64,000 nucleotides of DNA from Burkholderia pyrrocinia (GCF_003330765.1 NZ_CP024902.1:1674001-1738000); one strand, 5' to 3'; shown: positions 36,902-49,578, counted from the first letter of the stretch. Numbers and translations are program-made. The notes: generated by a model from the letters alone, not told the origin.

Positions 36902-38233
36902 ATGAAAAACACACTGACTGCATTCGCGATTGCTCTCTGGGCCCTGACATTCGCCTCAATTGCAAGCGCGAGCGGCACGATCGAGCTCGCGGTCGGCGCG
37001 CAGCGGCAGATTTCCGCCGGCCGCGCGCTGCAGCGAATCGCGGTCGGCGATCCGGCGATCGCCGATGTGCTGATCATGAAGGGCAGTCGTTCCGGTTCCG
37101 TGCTGCTGACCGCGAAAGCGCCAGGCGCGACGAACGTGATGTTGTGGGAACGCGGGCGCGACGAGCCGACGGTCTGGAACGTTGAAGTCGTCGACGCGGC
37201 TGCGCATGCGGTGCTTGACGGTTCGACCCCGCAGGTGAAAGCGTACGGCGGGACGTCGGTGTTGCGAGGGGCGGCGACCTCGCTCGACGCTCACCAACGG
37301 GCCGTGGCGGTCGCCAAGAACATGAGCCCGAAAGGCACGGTGATCGATCGGTCGACGCTGGCTGGCAAGAACGTGGTGCAGGTCGACGTGCGAGTGGTCG
37401 AATTCAGTCGCTCGGTGCTCAAGCAGGTGGGGTTCAACTTCTTCAAGCAGAGCAATGGCTTTTCGTTCGGCTCGTTCTCGCCGGGCGGTGTGCAGTCGTA
37501 TAACGGCGGATCAGGTCCGGGCACGGGAGGGTACATTCCGACGCTTGGTGCACCAGTTGCGTCTGCATTTAATCTGGTTGTGAACGCGGCGGGACGCGGT
37601 ATCTTCGCCGATCTGTCGTTGCTCGAAGCGAACAACCTTGCCCGCGTGCTCGCGGAACCGACTCTCGTAGCGCTGTCCGGCCAGAGCGCCAGCTTCCTCG
37701 CTGGTGGCGAGATTCCGGTGCCGTCGCCGCAGGGGCTCGGTTCGACCGCGATCCAGTGGAAGCAATACGGCGTCGGGCTGTCGCTGACCCCGACGGTGCT
37801 GAGCCCGAACCGGATCGCGCTGAAGGTCGCGCCGGAATCAAGTCAGCTCGACTTCGTGAACAGCGTGACGATCAGCGGCGTCGCCGTGCCGGGCATCACG
37901 ACGCGTCGTGCTGATACGACGGTCGAACTCGGCGACGGTGAGAGCTTCGTGATCGGCGGCCTGATCGACCGCCAGACGATGTCGAACGTGAGCAAGGTGC
38001 CGCTGCTCGGCGATCTGCCTATCATCGGTACGTTTTTCAAGAACCTGAATTACCAGCAGAACGACAAGGAGTTGCTGATTATCGTGACGCCGCATCTCGT
38101 CGCACCGATCGCGAAGGGGGCGGTACTGCCGGCCACGCCCGGCGAGTTGTCCGAGCAGCGTGACGGGCCGGTCTGGCGATCCTATCTCGGCGGCGCGGCG
38201 TCGCCAGATGCAGCGCCGGGGTTTTCGAAATGA
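36902..38233 (+). CDS. cpaC: Tad pilus secretin CpaC/RcpA
   Basis: This is the outer-membrane ring through which the Flp pilus passes. The 443-residue protein (start at 36902) has a signal peptide (1-23). An N-terminal pilus-secretin domain follows, with the GRALQRIAVGDPAIADVLIM and GATNVMLWERG segments, then an N1-type domain (VRVVEFSRSVLKQVGFNFF). The secretin core has NNLARVLAEPTLVALSGQSASFLAGGEIPVP and GVAVPGITTRRADTTVELGDGESFVIGGL. Upstream in-frame starts would bury the signal peptide. Confidence 0.95.
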   Translation: MKNTLTAFAIALWALTFASIASASGTIELAVGAQRQISAGRALQRIAVGDPAIADVLIMKGSRSGSVLLTAKAPGATNVMLWERGRDEPTVWNVEVVDAAAHAVLDGSTPQVKAYGGTSVLRGAATSLDAHQRAVAVAKNMSPKGTVIDRSTLAGKNVVQVDVRVVEFSRSVLKQVGFNFFKQSNGFSFGSFSPGGVQSYNGGSGPGTGGYIPTLGAPVASAFNLVVNAAGRGIFADLSLLEANNLARVLAEPTLVALSGQSASFLAGGEIPVPSPQGLGSTAIQWKQYGVGLSLTPTVLSPNRIALKVAPESSQLDFVNSVTISGVAVPGITTRRADTTVELGDGESFVIGGLIDRQTMSNVSKVPLLGDLPIIGTFFKNLNYQQNDKELLIIVTPHLVAPIAKGAVLPATPGELSEQRDGPVWRSYLGGAASPDAAPGFSK

Positions 38234-38293
38234 ATTTAAAGCATTGCGCGTTGCGGTACATCGCTACGCCTTGCGTAATCGGGGGTGTTCGAC

Positions 38294-39568
38294 ATGAATG
38301 CACGAATCCAATCATTGTGTGAACCCGCCGTGACCGACTACTTTGTTTGTGCATCGCAGAAGGAAGCGCATGTGCGCTGGCTGGCCGACACCCTGGTGTC
38401 GGCCGGTGCGGTCGAGGCCGCCTCGCTGGAGCCGGGTGTGCTCGCACAACGCATCACGGGGCTCAATCCGGCGCTTGTCTTCATCGATTTCTCCGAACGC
38501 AGCGAAGCAGCGAGCGTCGCTGCCGCCACGGTGCGCGCTGCGCATCCGGGCCTGCCGATCGTTGCGCTCGGCTCGCTCGCGCAGCCGGAGAGCACGCTTG
38601 CGGCGCTGCGTGCGGGCGTGCGCGATTTCATCGACGTGTCGGCATCGGCCGAGGACGCGCTGCGCACAACGCGTGGATTGCTGTCGCACGTCAGCGAGCC
38701 GGCGAGCCGCCACGGCAAGGTCGTCGCGCTGCTTGGCGCGCGCGCTGGCATGGGCGTGAGCACGCTCGCCGCAAATCTTGCCGTGTGGTTGCAGAAGCGT
38801 GCGCTCGGCCCGGGCGCGGCGGGTGTTCCGGATGGCGGCGCACCGGCCGGACGTCAAACCGCACTGATCGATCTGGGACTGCCCGCCGGCGATGGTGCGC
38901 TGTTCCTGAATACGCGCTGCGAATTCCATTTCATCGATGCTGTGCAGAATCTGCGCCGCATCGACCGCACGTTCGTGAACACCGCGCTCACGCGGCATCA
39001 GAGCGGCGTCGCACTGACGACGCTGCCGCCGGATCTCGGCGGGCTGCGCGATGTGTCGTATGCGTCATGCGTTGGTTTGCTGAACCGCTTTCGCGCGTTC
39101 TTCGACCAGCAGGTCGTCGATCTCGGCGGGTTCTCGAATCGCGAGTTCGTCACGCAGATCGCGGCATCGGCCGACGAGGCGTGGCTTGTCTGCGATCAGG
39201 GCGTCGCATCGATCGTGTCGGCGGCTGACCTGCTCACCGGGCTGCGCGATGCGGGCGTCGATACCGACCGCGTCAAGCTCGTGGTCAACCAGTACGATTC
39301 CGCGCTGGATCTGATGCCCGGGCAGATCGCCGAGCGTCTCGGGTTGTCGCTGGTCGGCACCTTGCCCGCGCGTCGCGTCGCGATCGGCCATGCCGCGAAC
39401 CAGGGACGGCTCATTGTCGATGCGGCGGAGCGCGATCCGTATGTGCGCGCACTCGAATCCCTTGCCGCGCGGCTGCCTGGCGTATCGGGCATGGCGGGCG
39501 CGTCACGCGCCGCGCCGGGCCTGTCCGCGCTCAAACGTTTCATTCAACCCTCGTCCAAGCGGTCGTAA
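38294..39568 (+). CDS. tadZ: Pilus assembly protein TadZ/CpaE (MinD-like)
   Basis: TadZ places the Tad machine at a cell pole and belongs to the ParA/MinD superfamily. The 424 residues contain an N-terminal receiver-like domain (about 14-125) without a clear phosphoacceptor site, and the ATPase domain from about 140. The nucleotide loop is ALLGARAGMGVSTLAANLAV. Neither deviant-Walker lysine is present, a variation known in some TadZ proteins. A GTG at 38285 would add three residues. Confidence 0.9.
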   Translation: MNARIQSLCEPAVTDYFVCASQKEAHVRWLADTLVSAGAVEAASLEPGVLAQRITGLNPALVFIDFSERSEAASVAAATVRAAHPGLPIVALGSLAQPESTLAALRAGVRDFIDVSASAEDALRTTRGLLSHVSEPASRHGKVVALLGARAGMGVSTLAANLAVWLQKRALGPGAAGVPDGGAPAGRQTALIDLGLPAGDGALFLNTRCEFHFIDAVQNLRRIDRTFVNTALTRHQSGVALTTLPPDLGGLRDVSYASCVGLLNRFRAFFDQQVVDLGGFSNREFVTQIAASADEAWLVCDQGVASIVSAADLLTGLRDAGVDTDRVKLVVNQYDSALDLMPGQIAERLGLSLVGTLPARRVAIGHAANQGRLIVDAAERDPYVRALESLAARLPGVSGMAGASRAAPGLSALKRFIQPSSKRS

Positions 39569-39571
39569 CCG

Positions 39572-40924
39572 ATGGCACACGACATTCAATTCGCCGACGG
39601 CGCAGCGCCGTTCTCCCAGACGCAGCAATTCCACGACATCAAGAATGCCGCGCACGAGCACTTGCTGACGCGCATCGAAGAACTGGGCGCCGAGTTCGGC
39701 CGTTGGTCCCGCCAGGCGATCAACCAGTTCGTCGATCTCGAAATCGACAGCTTCGTGCGCCTGCGCCGCATTCCGCTTAACGAGACCGAGGTGCGTGCGA
39801 TTGCCGAGGCGCTGACGAAGGAACTCGCGGGCTTCGGGCCGATCGAGGACCTGCTCGCGGACCCGGCTGTCGAGGACATCCTGATCAACGGCTACAACGA
39901 CGTGTATGTATCGCGTCACGGGATCCTCGCGAAACTGCCGGTACGCTTCACCGACAACGCGCACCTGCTGCGGATCGTGCGGCGGATTCTCGCGCCGATC
40001 GGCCGCCGTCTCGACGAGTCGAACCCGATGGTCGATGCGCGGCTGCCCGATGGCGGCCGCGTGAACGTTGTGATCGAGCCGCTGTCGATCGACGGCCCGG
40101 TTGTATCGATCCGGAAATTCCGTAAGGATCCGCTGAAGCCGTCCGACCTGCTCGGCAACGGGACGTTCAACGAAGAGATCAACACGCTGCTCCAGGCGGC
40201 GGTCGAGGCACGCTGCAATATTCTCGTGTCGGGCGGCACGAGTTCCGGCAAGACGTCGTTGCTCAACGCGCTCGCGTTCCACATTCCGGAAATCGAACGT
40301 GTCGTGACGATCGAGGATACGGCCGAACTGTCGCTGAACCACCCGCACGTCGTGCGGCTCGAAAGCCGGCCGGGCGGCTTCGACGGCACCGGCGTCGTGT
40401 CGATTCGCGACCTTCTGCGCAATACACTGCGGATGCGCCCGGACAGGATCATCGTCGGCGAAGTTCGCGGCGGTGAGGTGCTCGAAATGCTGCAGGCCAT
40501 GAACACGGGCCACGACGGCTCGATGGGCACCGTTCACGCGAGTTCGCCGCGCGAGTGCCTGTACCGTCTCGAGATGCTGGCCGGTTTCGCGGGCTTCCAG
40601 GGTACCGAGTCGAGCTTGCGTCGCCAGATCGCGAACGCGATCGACTTCATCGTGCAGATCGGGCGGCTGTCGAACGGGCGGCGCCGGATTCTGTCGGTTA
40701 CCGAAGTCACCGGCCTGTCCGACAACATCATCGCGACGCAGGAACTCTATCGCTACGAAGCGCGCGTGACGCCGGAGGGCGAGGAAGTCGATCACTGGGA
40801 ATCGCTCGGCATCCATCCGCATTCGCCGAAGCTCGCGCGTTTCCGCCAGACGTTGACGAACAGCGGTTTCGGCGGCGGCTTTGGGGGCGGCGGTTTCGGC
40901 CGCGGCGGGGGCTTCAATGTATAG
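39572..40924 (+). CDS. tadA: Tad pilus ATPase TadA/CpaF
   Basis: This secretion ATPase of the GspE/VirB11 group powers pilus assembly. The 450 residues include the N-terminal region with GFGPIEDLLADPAVEDILINGY, Walker A SGGTSSGKTSLLNAL (Lys227), the Asp box VVTIEDTAELSLNHPHVVRLE, and Walker B-region RPDRIIVGEVRGGEVLEMLQAMNTGHDGS. The last 17 residues are almost only Gly, Phe and Arg (GGGFGGGGFGRGGGF), an odd tail. It starts 3 bp after tadZ and overlaps tadB by 8 bp. Confidence 0.96.
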   Translation: MAHDIQFADGAAPFSQTQQFHDIKNAAHEHLLTRIEELGAEFGRWSRQAINQFVDLEIDSFVRLRRIPLNETEVRAIAEALTKELAGFGPIEDLLADPAVEDILINGYNDVYVSRHGILAKLPVRFTDNAHLLRIVRRILAPIGRRLDESNPMVDARLPDGGRVNVVIEPLSIDGPVVSIRKFRKDPLKPSDLLGNGTFNEEINTLLQAAVEARCNILVSGGTSSGKTSLLNALAFHIPEIERVVTIEDTAELSLNHPHVVRLESRPGGFDGTGVVSIRDLLRNTLRMRPDRIIVGEVRGGEVLEMLQAMNTGHDGSMGTVHASSPRECLYRLEMLAGFAGFQGTESSLRRQIANAIDFIVQIGRLSNGRRRILSVTEVTGLSDNIIATQELYRYEARVTPEGEEVDHWESLGIHPHSPKLARFRQTLTNSGFGGGFGGGGFGRGGGFNV

Positions 40925-41909
40925 CGCGATGATCTGGTTGCTCGCGGTCGCGATGGTGTGCGTTGCATCGGCACTGATGCTGTGGCGACATGCGGAAACC
41001 CGGCGCGTGCGGACCGATGCGAAGCGCTTCATCGACAGCCGGCTCGAACCCGGTGCACGCGCGGCAGCGTCGGCTGTGAGACCCGCGGCACCTGCTGCGT
41101 CGCGTGCTGTGCAGTCGTCCGGTGCCGCGCACAGTGTGATGTCAGGCGCGTTCTGGGCGCACTGGTATGCAGTGGCGACTGAGTATCTGACGAACCTCGT
41201 GAGCCGCGCAGGGATCGAGGGCGCGCGTGGCAAAGCGATCGCCGCGTTGTCCGTCCTGGTCGTGATTGCAGCATTCGCAGGCAGCCACGGCGGCGCGCTT
41301 GCGTGTTTCGCGGCGCTCGTCTGCGGGAGCGCGATTTTTGGCATCTGGCTCACATCGCGAATCCAGCGGCGGCGGCTGAAAATCGTGCGGCAAATCCCGT
41401 CGTTTCTCGACGGGATTGTGCGACTGGTGACGCTTGGCAACAGCGTACCGGCCGCATTTCAGGCCGCGCTGCTGACGACGGAGGAACCGCTGCGGGCGTG
41501 CCTCGATCATGTGTCCCGGATGCTGCGTACGGGTGTCGAGATCGATCGCGCGATGCTTCATATCGCGAAGATCTACCGGGCGCAAGAATTCGAATTGCTC
41601 GGGTCGGTGCTGCGGTTATCGGTCAAATATGGCGGGCGCGCGGACGTGATGCTCGAACGCATGGCCGTGTTCATGCGTGACCTTGAGCAGGCGGAGCGCG
41701 AGCTGACGGCGATGTCGGCGGAGACGCGGCTGTCGGCGTTCGTGCTCGTGATGCTGCCGATCGGGATCGGCAGCTTTGTCGTGATGACCAATCCGAAGTA
41801 CCTGGAAGGAATGTGGATCGATCCGGGCGGCCGAATTCTCCTCATCTTTGCATTCCTGATGCAGGTTGCGGGTAGCGTGTGGTTGTATCGAATGGCTCGA
41901 CTCAGGTGA
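40917..41909 (+). CDS. tadB: Tad inner-membrane platform protein TadB
   Basis: This 330-residue protein has an N-terminal membrane helix, a second hydrophobic pair near 100-140, a type II secretion F domain (about 160-290: IPSFLDGIVRLVTLGNSVPAAFQAAL; LGSVLRLSVKYGGRADVMLERMAVFMRD) and a C-terminal helix pair. With TadC it should form the membrane platform moved by TadA. The start at 40917 overlaps the end of tadA; an earlier in-frame start would lie inside tadA's Gly-rich tail codons. Confidence 0.93.
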   Translation: MYSAMIWLLAVAMVCVASALMLWRHAETRRVRTDAKRFIDSRLEPGARAAASAVRPAAPAASRAVQSSGAAHSVMSGAFWAHWYAVATEYLTNLVSRAGIEGARGKAIAALSVLVVIAAFAGSHGGALACFAALVCGSAIFGIWLTSRIQRRRLKIVRQIPSFLDGIVRLVTLGNSVPAAFQAALLTTEEPLRACLDHVSRMLRTGVEIDRAMLHIAKIYRAQEFELLGSVLRLSVKYGGRADVMLERMAVFMRDLEQAERELTAMSAETRLSAFVLVMLPIGIGSFVVMTNPKYLEGMWIDPGGRILLIFAFLMQVAGSVWLYRMARLR

Positions 41910-41913
41910 TGCG

Positions 41914-42906
41914 ATGACAGCAACTCAGATCGGATCGGTCGCTCTAGCGCTCGGCGCGCTCGGCGTGCTGTTGTTTGGAATGATCGCGTTGCTGCGTGCG
42001 AGCGCCGCGTCGCGTGCCGAACGTGCGCTGGCCGATGCGCTCGACCAGCGCATGGCAGCGCTGGAAGTGGCCAAGGGGCGGACCGTGACGGAGGATAATG
42101 CTGCCGCGAAACCGAACCCGCGCGGCCGCCAGCGCGTCGAGCGCATGCTCGCACGATTGTCGGCAGCAGGGATGCGCTGGCTCGACACCGGGCTCGGCAA
42201 GCACATTGTCGCGGAAGAGGATCGTCGTCTGCTCGAGCAATGCGGCTACATCGACACACGCACGCGCGGGTTGTTCCTGAGCGCGCGGATCGCGTGCGGG
42301 ATCGGGGTGCCGCTTCTGTTCGCGATATTCGCCAGCGGACGAATGAAGGGCGGATACTGGATGATCGGCATGTTCGCCGCATTCGCGCTCGGTTTCATGC
42401 TGCCGAAACTTTACGTGCAGCGCCGTGCCGCCGCGCGTCGCCAGAGCGTCGTCGATGAACTGCCGCTGTTCGTGGACATGTTGCGTTTGTTGCAGGGAGT
42501 TGGGTTGTCGCTGGATCAAAGCCTGCAGGTCGTGACCAACGATTTTCGCGGGATGATGCCCGTACTGTCGTCGGAGGTTGGCATCGCGCAGCGTCAGTTC
42601 GCGGCGGGCCGCACGCGCGAGCAGTCGATGCAACGATTGTCGGGCGGGTTCGACAACGAGGACTTGCGCGCGATTGCGCGGCTGATGGTGCAGGTCGACA
42701 AGCACGGCGGCGCGGTACAGGAGCCGCTCAAGCAGTTTGGTGACCGACTGCGCGAGACGCGCCGTGCCATGCTTCGCGAGCGAATAGGTCGATTGACCGT
42801 GAAGATGACGGGTGTGATGGTCCTGACGCTGTTGCCCGCACTGCTGATCGTGACGGCCGGACCCGGGTTTCTGGCAGTGATGCATGCGCTGTCGGCGCAT
42901 CATTGA
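41914..42906 (+). CDS. tadC: Tad inner-membrane platform protein TadC
   Basis: This 330-residue paralogue of TadB has an N-terminal helix (about 5-28), a middle hydrophobic pair (about 125-170), a type II secretion F domain (LPLFVDMLRLLQGVGLSLDQSLQVV; DLRAIARLMVQVDKHGGAVQEPLKQFGDRLRE) and a final hydrophobic segment ending at the C terminus. It begins 4 bp after the tadB stop. Confidence 0.92.
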   Translation: MTATQIGSVALALGALGVLLFGMIALLRASAASRAERALADALDQRMAALEVAKGRTVTEDNAAAKPNPRGRQRVERMLARLSAAGMRWLDTGLGKHIVAEEDRRLLEQCGYIDTRTRGLFLSARIACGIGVPLLFAIFASGRMKGGYWMIGMFAAFALGFMLPKLYVQRRAAARRQSVVDELPLFVDMLRLLQGVGLSLDQSLQVVTNDFRGMMPVLSSEVGIAQRQFAAGRTREQSMQRLSGGFDNEDLRAIARLMVQVDKHGGAVQEPLKQFGDRLRETRRAMLRERIGRLTVKMTGVMVLTLLPALLIVTAGPGFLAVMHALSAHH

Positions 42907-42924
42907 TGGGTGGAAGGAAAGACG

Positions 42925-43767
42925 ATGAAGCGGATCAGCAGGATGGCGATGCACGCAAGTATCGCGACAACGGTGCTGCTGCTTGGCGCATGCGCAACCA
43001 AGGAAAGCGGGTACGGCATCGGTGCACAGACCGAACGCGCGGCGCTGATTCAGGCGGCTGACCAGAAACAAGCGGTGCCGGATACACCCGCGATGTATCT
43101 CGGGCTGATCCAGCGGATGCAGGCACAGGGTCTCTATTATGCGTCGCTCGCGCACATCGACGCTTACGACAAGGCGTACGGCGTGTCGCCGGATACGATC
43201 TTGCTGCGCGCGGACGCACTTCGGATGACTGACCAGCCGGCCGCCAGCGCGGCTGCATATACGCAGTTGCTCAAGACGCCGCTCGCCGCTCGCGGTTACC
43301 GGGGACTTGGGTTGATCGCCGGTGCGGCCGGCGATTTCGGTCAGGCGGTACAGGCACTGACACAGGCGTCGGAGCTCGCGCCGACCGACGCATCGCTGCT
43401 GTCCGATCTCGCGTATGCGAAATTGCGCAACGGCGATGTGGTCGGCGCGCGGGTGCCGCTGATGAAGGCGGCGGAACTTGACCAGCGCAATCCGAAGATC
43501 GTCAGCAATCTCGCACTGTATCTGCTCGCGGCGGGGCGCGCGCAGGACGCGCAGCGGCTGATGAACCAGCAGCATCTGCCGGCGGATATCCGCAAGGACA
43601 TCAGTAGCGATGCTGCGAAAATTGCGGCCGCGGCACGTGTGCAACAGCGTGCGGTTGCGACGCCACCGGTGGTGTCGCGGCACGCCGCGACCGCGCCAAT
43701 CACGCCGATGGCAAACAATTTCGGCTATGACCAGACCGTGCCGCTGCTGCAACGGTTTGCACAATGA
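42925..43767 (+). CDS. tadD: TadD, TPR lipoprotein of the Tad pilus
   Basis: This 280-residue lipoprotein (lipobox LLGAC, Cys about 24) has tetratricopeptide-type helices over about 50-220. Examples are LLRADALRMTDQPAASAAAYTQLL, GYRGLGLIAGAAGDFGQAVQ and PTDASLLSDLAYAKLRNGDVVGARVPL. TadD-like proteins act as pilotins or assembly chaperones for the secretin. The start at 42925 gives a normal lipoprotein signal. The stop overlaps the following ATG (ATGA). Confidence 0.88.
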   Translation: MKRISRMAMHASIATTVLLLGACATKESGYGIGAQTERAALIQAADQKQAVPDTPAMYLGLIQRMQAQGLYYASLAHIDAYDKAYGVSPDTILLRADALRMTDQPAASAAAYTQLLKTPLAARGYRGLGLIAGAAGDFGQAVQALTQASELAPTDASLLSDLAYAKLRNGDVVGARVPLMKAAELDQRNPKIVSNLALYLLAAGRAQDAQRLMNQQHLPADIRKDISSDAAKIAAAARVQQRAVATPPVVSRHAATAPITPMANNFGYDQTVPLLQRFAQ

Positions 43768-44114
43768 ACGGACAGGCGGGGAACGACATGAATAATAAAC
43801 ATTACCGGAACGCGCTTGCGGGTCGAATCGCGGTGCTGGGCGCGATCATGGCTATGGCAATGGGTACCATAACCGCGCAGGCGCAACAGAGAACGGCACC
43901 GGCCGTATCCGACGTCGACCGTTCGACGAAAGAGTGGCTCTCGATGCAGCGGGACAACCGTGCGGCGGCACCGACGCAGCCAATGCTCGGCGACGTCGCG
44001 TCGCTCGTCTACCAGCGCTATCTCGATTCGTTCAAGAACAAGATTCCGGAGTCGATGAGCACGCAGCTTGGTTCGTCCGCCGGCATGTCCGGTAGTGGGC
44101 AGGGCACGCAGTAA
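43764..44114 (+). CDS. DUF3613 family exported protein in the Tad operon
   Basis: The 116-residue protein has a signal peptide (hydrophobic 21-37, cleavage after AQAQ region). The mature part contains STKEWLSMQRDN and LVYQRYLDSFKNKIPESM, the DUF3613 pattern, and a Ser/Gly-rich end. Its start overlaps the tadD stop, so it is translated with it. Function is unknown; a role in periplasmic pilus assembly is suggested only by its place in the operon. Confidence 0.8.
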   Translation: MNGQAGNDMNNKHYRNALAGRIAVLGAIMAMAMGTITAQAQQRTAPAVSDVDRSTKEWLSMQRDNRAAAPTQPMLGDVASLVYQRYLDSFKNKIPESMSTQLGSSAGMSGSGQGTQ

Positions 44115-44119
44115 GCGAG

Positions 44120-47559
<3,440 letters not shown>

Positions 47560-47613
47560 TTAATGAGATAAAATCGCGCTGAATTACAACGACTCGGGCG
47601 GGAATAAAACTTC

Positions 47614-48321
47614 ATGAGCCATATGACGGGGTTGGGGCGGGCGTGTGTGTTGCTCGCAATAGTAGGAGGCATGCAGGGCGTTTACGCGCAGGGGTTGGCA
47701 GGCAATACTTCGCCGGCGGTGCAGCAGGCGTCGGCGCCGGTGGCAGCGATTCCGGTGATCGATTCGCAGGTCCAGACGTCGGTGCAGCCGCAGGCGGGCG
47801 AGACGACGGGGCCGAGCACGGTCGACGACCTGCAGCGCCAGATCCAGGCGCGCACGCTGACGGAAATGCGCACGAGCTACAACGGCAGCTACGGTGCGAG
47901 CCTGCTGTTCAACGTAAAGGACGGTGCGTACTTCGTCGCGCTGTTCCAGCAGAAGGCGTTCTGGCGCGTGATCAAGACTTACGACGAAACGCGCGCGGAA
48001 GCGATCTATCGCGATTTCTCGCACCAGGCGGAGCGGCTGGCCGTCAACGAACTGCGGGCGGCGAAGCTGGAATCGCAGAAGGCGCAAATGGACAAGCAGA
48101 TCGAAGTCACGCAGGACCGGGCGCGGCGTCTGCAGGCCGATATCTCGATCGCACGCCAGCAGCAGGCGGCGGTCGCGGATCGCCAGAAGAGCGTACGCGG
48201 CGAAACGGCAGCGTTGCAGGCGCAACAGGCCGAACTTCAGTCGCAACTGCGTGCATTGCAGCAGCAGGTGCGTTCGCTGCAGCGCGAGGCCGACGCGGGC
48301 CTGCCGACGACGGCACGCTGA
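47614..48321 (+). CDS. DUF2968 family exported protein
   Basis: The 235-residue protein has a signal peptide (about 1-25, ending YAQ). The DUF2968 domain covers about 65-215: DDLQRQIQARTLTEMRTSYNGSYGASLLF, KAFWRVIKTYDETRAEAIYRDF. Its second half is a long coiled coil (about 135-228) rich in Gln, Ala and Arg. It should be periplasmic. It follows the sigma-54 activator by 54 bp and may be cotranscribed. Function is unknown. Confidence 0.82.
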   Translation: MSHMTGLGRACVLLAIVGGMQGVYAQGLAGNTSPAVQQASAPVAAIPVIDSQVQTSVQPQAGETTGPSTVDDLQRQIQARTLTEMRTSYNGSYGASLLFNVKDGAYFVALFQQKAFWRVIKTYDETRAEAIYRDFSHQAERLAVNELRAAKLESQKAQMDKQIEVTQDRARRLQADISIARQQQAAVADRQKSVRGETAALQAQQAELQSQLRALQQQVRSLQREADAGLPTTAR

Positions 48322-48365
48322 ACTCGGCGGCGGTGCGGCGACATGCCGCGCCGGCCGCACAAGGG

Positions 48366-48400
48366 AAAAGGGCAAGCCTGTTGGCTTGCCCTTTTGTTTT
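48366..48400. terminator. Bidirectional intrinsic terminator
   Basis: A 13-bp perfect stem (AAAAGGGCAAGCC at 48366-48378, GGCTTGCCCTTTT at 48383-48395) with a TGTT loop and GTTTT tail serves the DUF2968 gene. On the minus strand it is followed by CCCTT and ends hfq2. Confidence 0.85.
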
Positions 48401-48971
48401 ACTGGCCGTCCGGCACGATTCGCCGGCGGCGCGTCACGATCACCGGCCCGTTGCCGCCGCGTGTATCCGACGGCGACGCGTTGCCGGGTGCGTCGCCGGT
48501 ATCGCGCGGCGCGCCGTAGCTTTCGCGCGGTTCACGCGGGGCGCTGTAGCCTTCACGGGGTTCGCGCGGTGCGCCGTAGCCTTCGCGCGGTTCACGCGAG
48601 CCGTAACCCTCGCGCGGTTCGCGGGAGCCGTAGCCGCCATCGCCACGCGATTCGCGCGGGCCGCCGTGCGAGCCGTACGGGCTGTGACCGCCACCTTCGC
48701 GGCCGCCGGGGCGCCCGCCGGTGCGCGGCCCGCGGGGGCCGCCGCCGCCCGGGCGCGAGCCGCCCGTGTCGAGCTGGATCGTGGAAATCGCGCGCTTGTA
48801 GATGCCTTGCAGACCCACGGGGGTGCGCAGCATCACCAGGTACTGGTCGAACGACTCGATACACCCCGTCAGACGAATGCCGTTGACGAGATAGATTTCA
48901 ACGCGCTTACGTTCCTTGCGCGCCGAATTGATGAAGTCGTTTTGCGGATGGGATTCTGCGGGATTGGCCAT
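48399..48971 (-). CDS. hfq2: Hfq2, long-tailed RNA chaperone
   Basis: Hfq binds small RNAs and mRNAs. B. cenocepacia is known to have two Hfq proteins, a standard one and a longer Hfq2 of about 188 residues; this 190-residue protein fits the latter. The Sm fold spans about 8-70, with [21 protein letters not shown] and [32 protein letters not shown]. The Sm2 end reads YKRAIST, against YKHAIST in the standard protein. The tail (72-190) is Gly/Arg/Pro-rich with repeats of REPREGYG. The start at 48971 ([10 protein letters not shown]) fits the Hfq N terminus better than the upstream 49034. Confidence 0.9.
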   Translation of the reverse strand: MANPAESHPQNDFINSARKERKRVEIYLVNGIRLTGCIESFDQYLVMLRTPVGLQGIYKRAISTIQLDTGGSRPGGGGPRGPRTGGRPGGREGGGHSPYGSHGGPRESRGDGGYGSREPREGYGSREPREGYGAPREPREGYSAPREPRESYGAPRDTGDAPGNASPSDTRGGNGPVIVTRRRRIVPDGQ

Positions 48972-49266
48972 TGAGGTGCGGCAGGAGCCTGCGTCAGAGA
49001 ATATGTTGTGCGTGTGTGTGACGTGTGCGTCCACAAGGTGTTTGGCGGAATTCTACCCTGTTCGATCGGGAAGCGCGCAGTCGTGATTGTGTCGAACCGT
49101 AACCCACTATAGACGTTCCAGCCCATTTTCGCGATTCGGCCGAACGGCCAAAGCTGTTTCGTTACGTCGCGTTACGATTCTCGCCGTGCCGTATCACCTC
49201 GGTGCGCGCGCGGCATTTACATTAGCTGCGCGAGCCGGGCAGGCCGGCATATCAGGGATTCAGAAC
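48972..49266. other. Divergent intergenic region between hfq2 and the PXPV gene
   Basis: No gene is seen here. Two CGTTACG heptamers (49160-49166 and 49170-49176) are spaced exactly 10 bp apart. The same heptamer is clustered in the region upstream of the Tad operon. No firm promoter was assigned. Confidence 0.4.
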
Positions 49267-49551
49267 ATGAACAAGAGGCGACGGGCAGGGTGGGTCGGGG
49301 GCGTGGCGTTGCTCGCTTCCGGCAGTGCAATGGCGGGGCATGTCGACTTGTCGGTCGGCATTGGCGTACCGGTCGCACCGGTCTATGTCGAGCCCGCGCC
49401 GGTCTATGTGGCGCCTCAGCCGGCGGTGGTCGCCTATCCGGGATACGGACCCGGCTACTACGGCGATGACGACGACGATCGCTACTGGAAGTGGCGCAAG
49501 CACCATTACAAGCAATGGCGCAGGCACCACGGCGACGACGATGACGATTGA
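49267..49551 (+). CDS. Small exported PXPV-repeat-type protein
   Basis: The 94-residue protein has a signal peptide (MNKRRRAGWVGGVALLASG..AMAG). The mature part has APVYVEPAPVYVAPQPAVV repeats like the PXPV family, a Tyr/Gly segment, then an acidic DDDDD run, a basic Trp/His/Lys/Arg segment and a second acidic end. The ATG at 49267 is chosen since it begins the signal peptide. It may bind cations or the envelope surface; function is unknown. Confidence 0.7.
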   Translation: MNKRRRAGWVGGVALLASGSAMAGHVDLSVGIGVPVAPVYVEPAPVYVAPQPAVVAYPGYGPGYYGDDDDDRYWKWRKHHYKQWRRHHGDDDDD

Positions 49552-49578
49552 GCCCGAGGTCGATCCCGCCGGCGCGAA

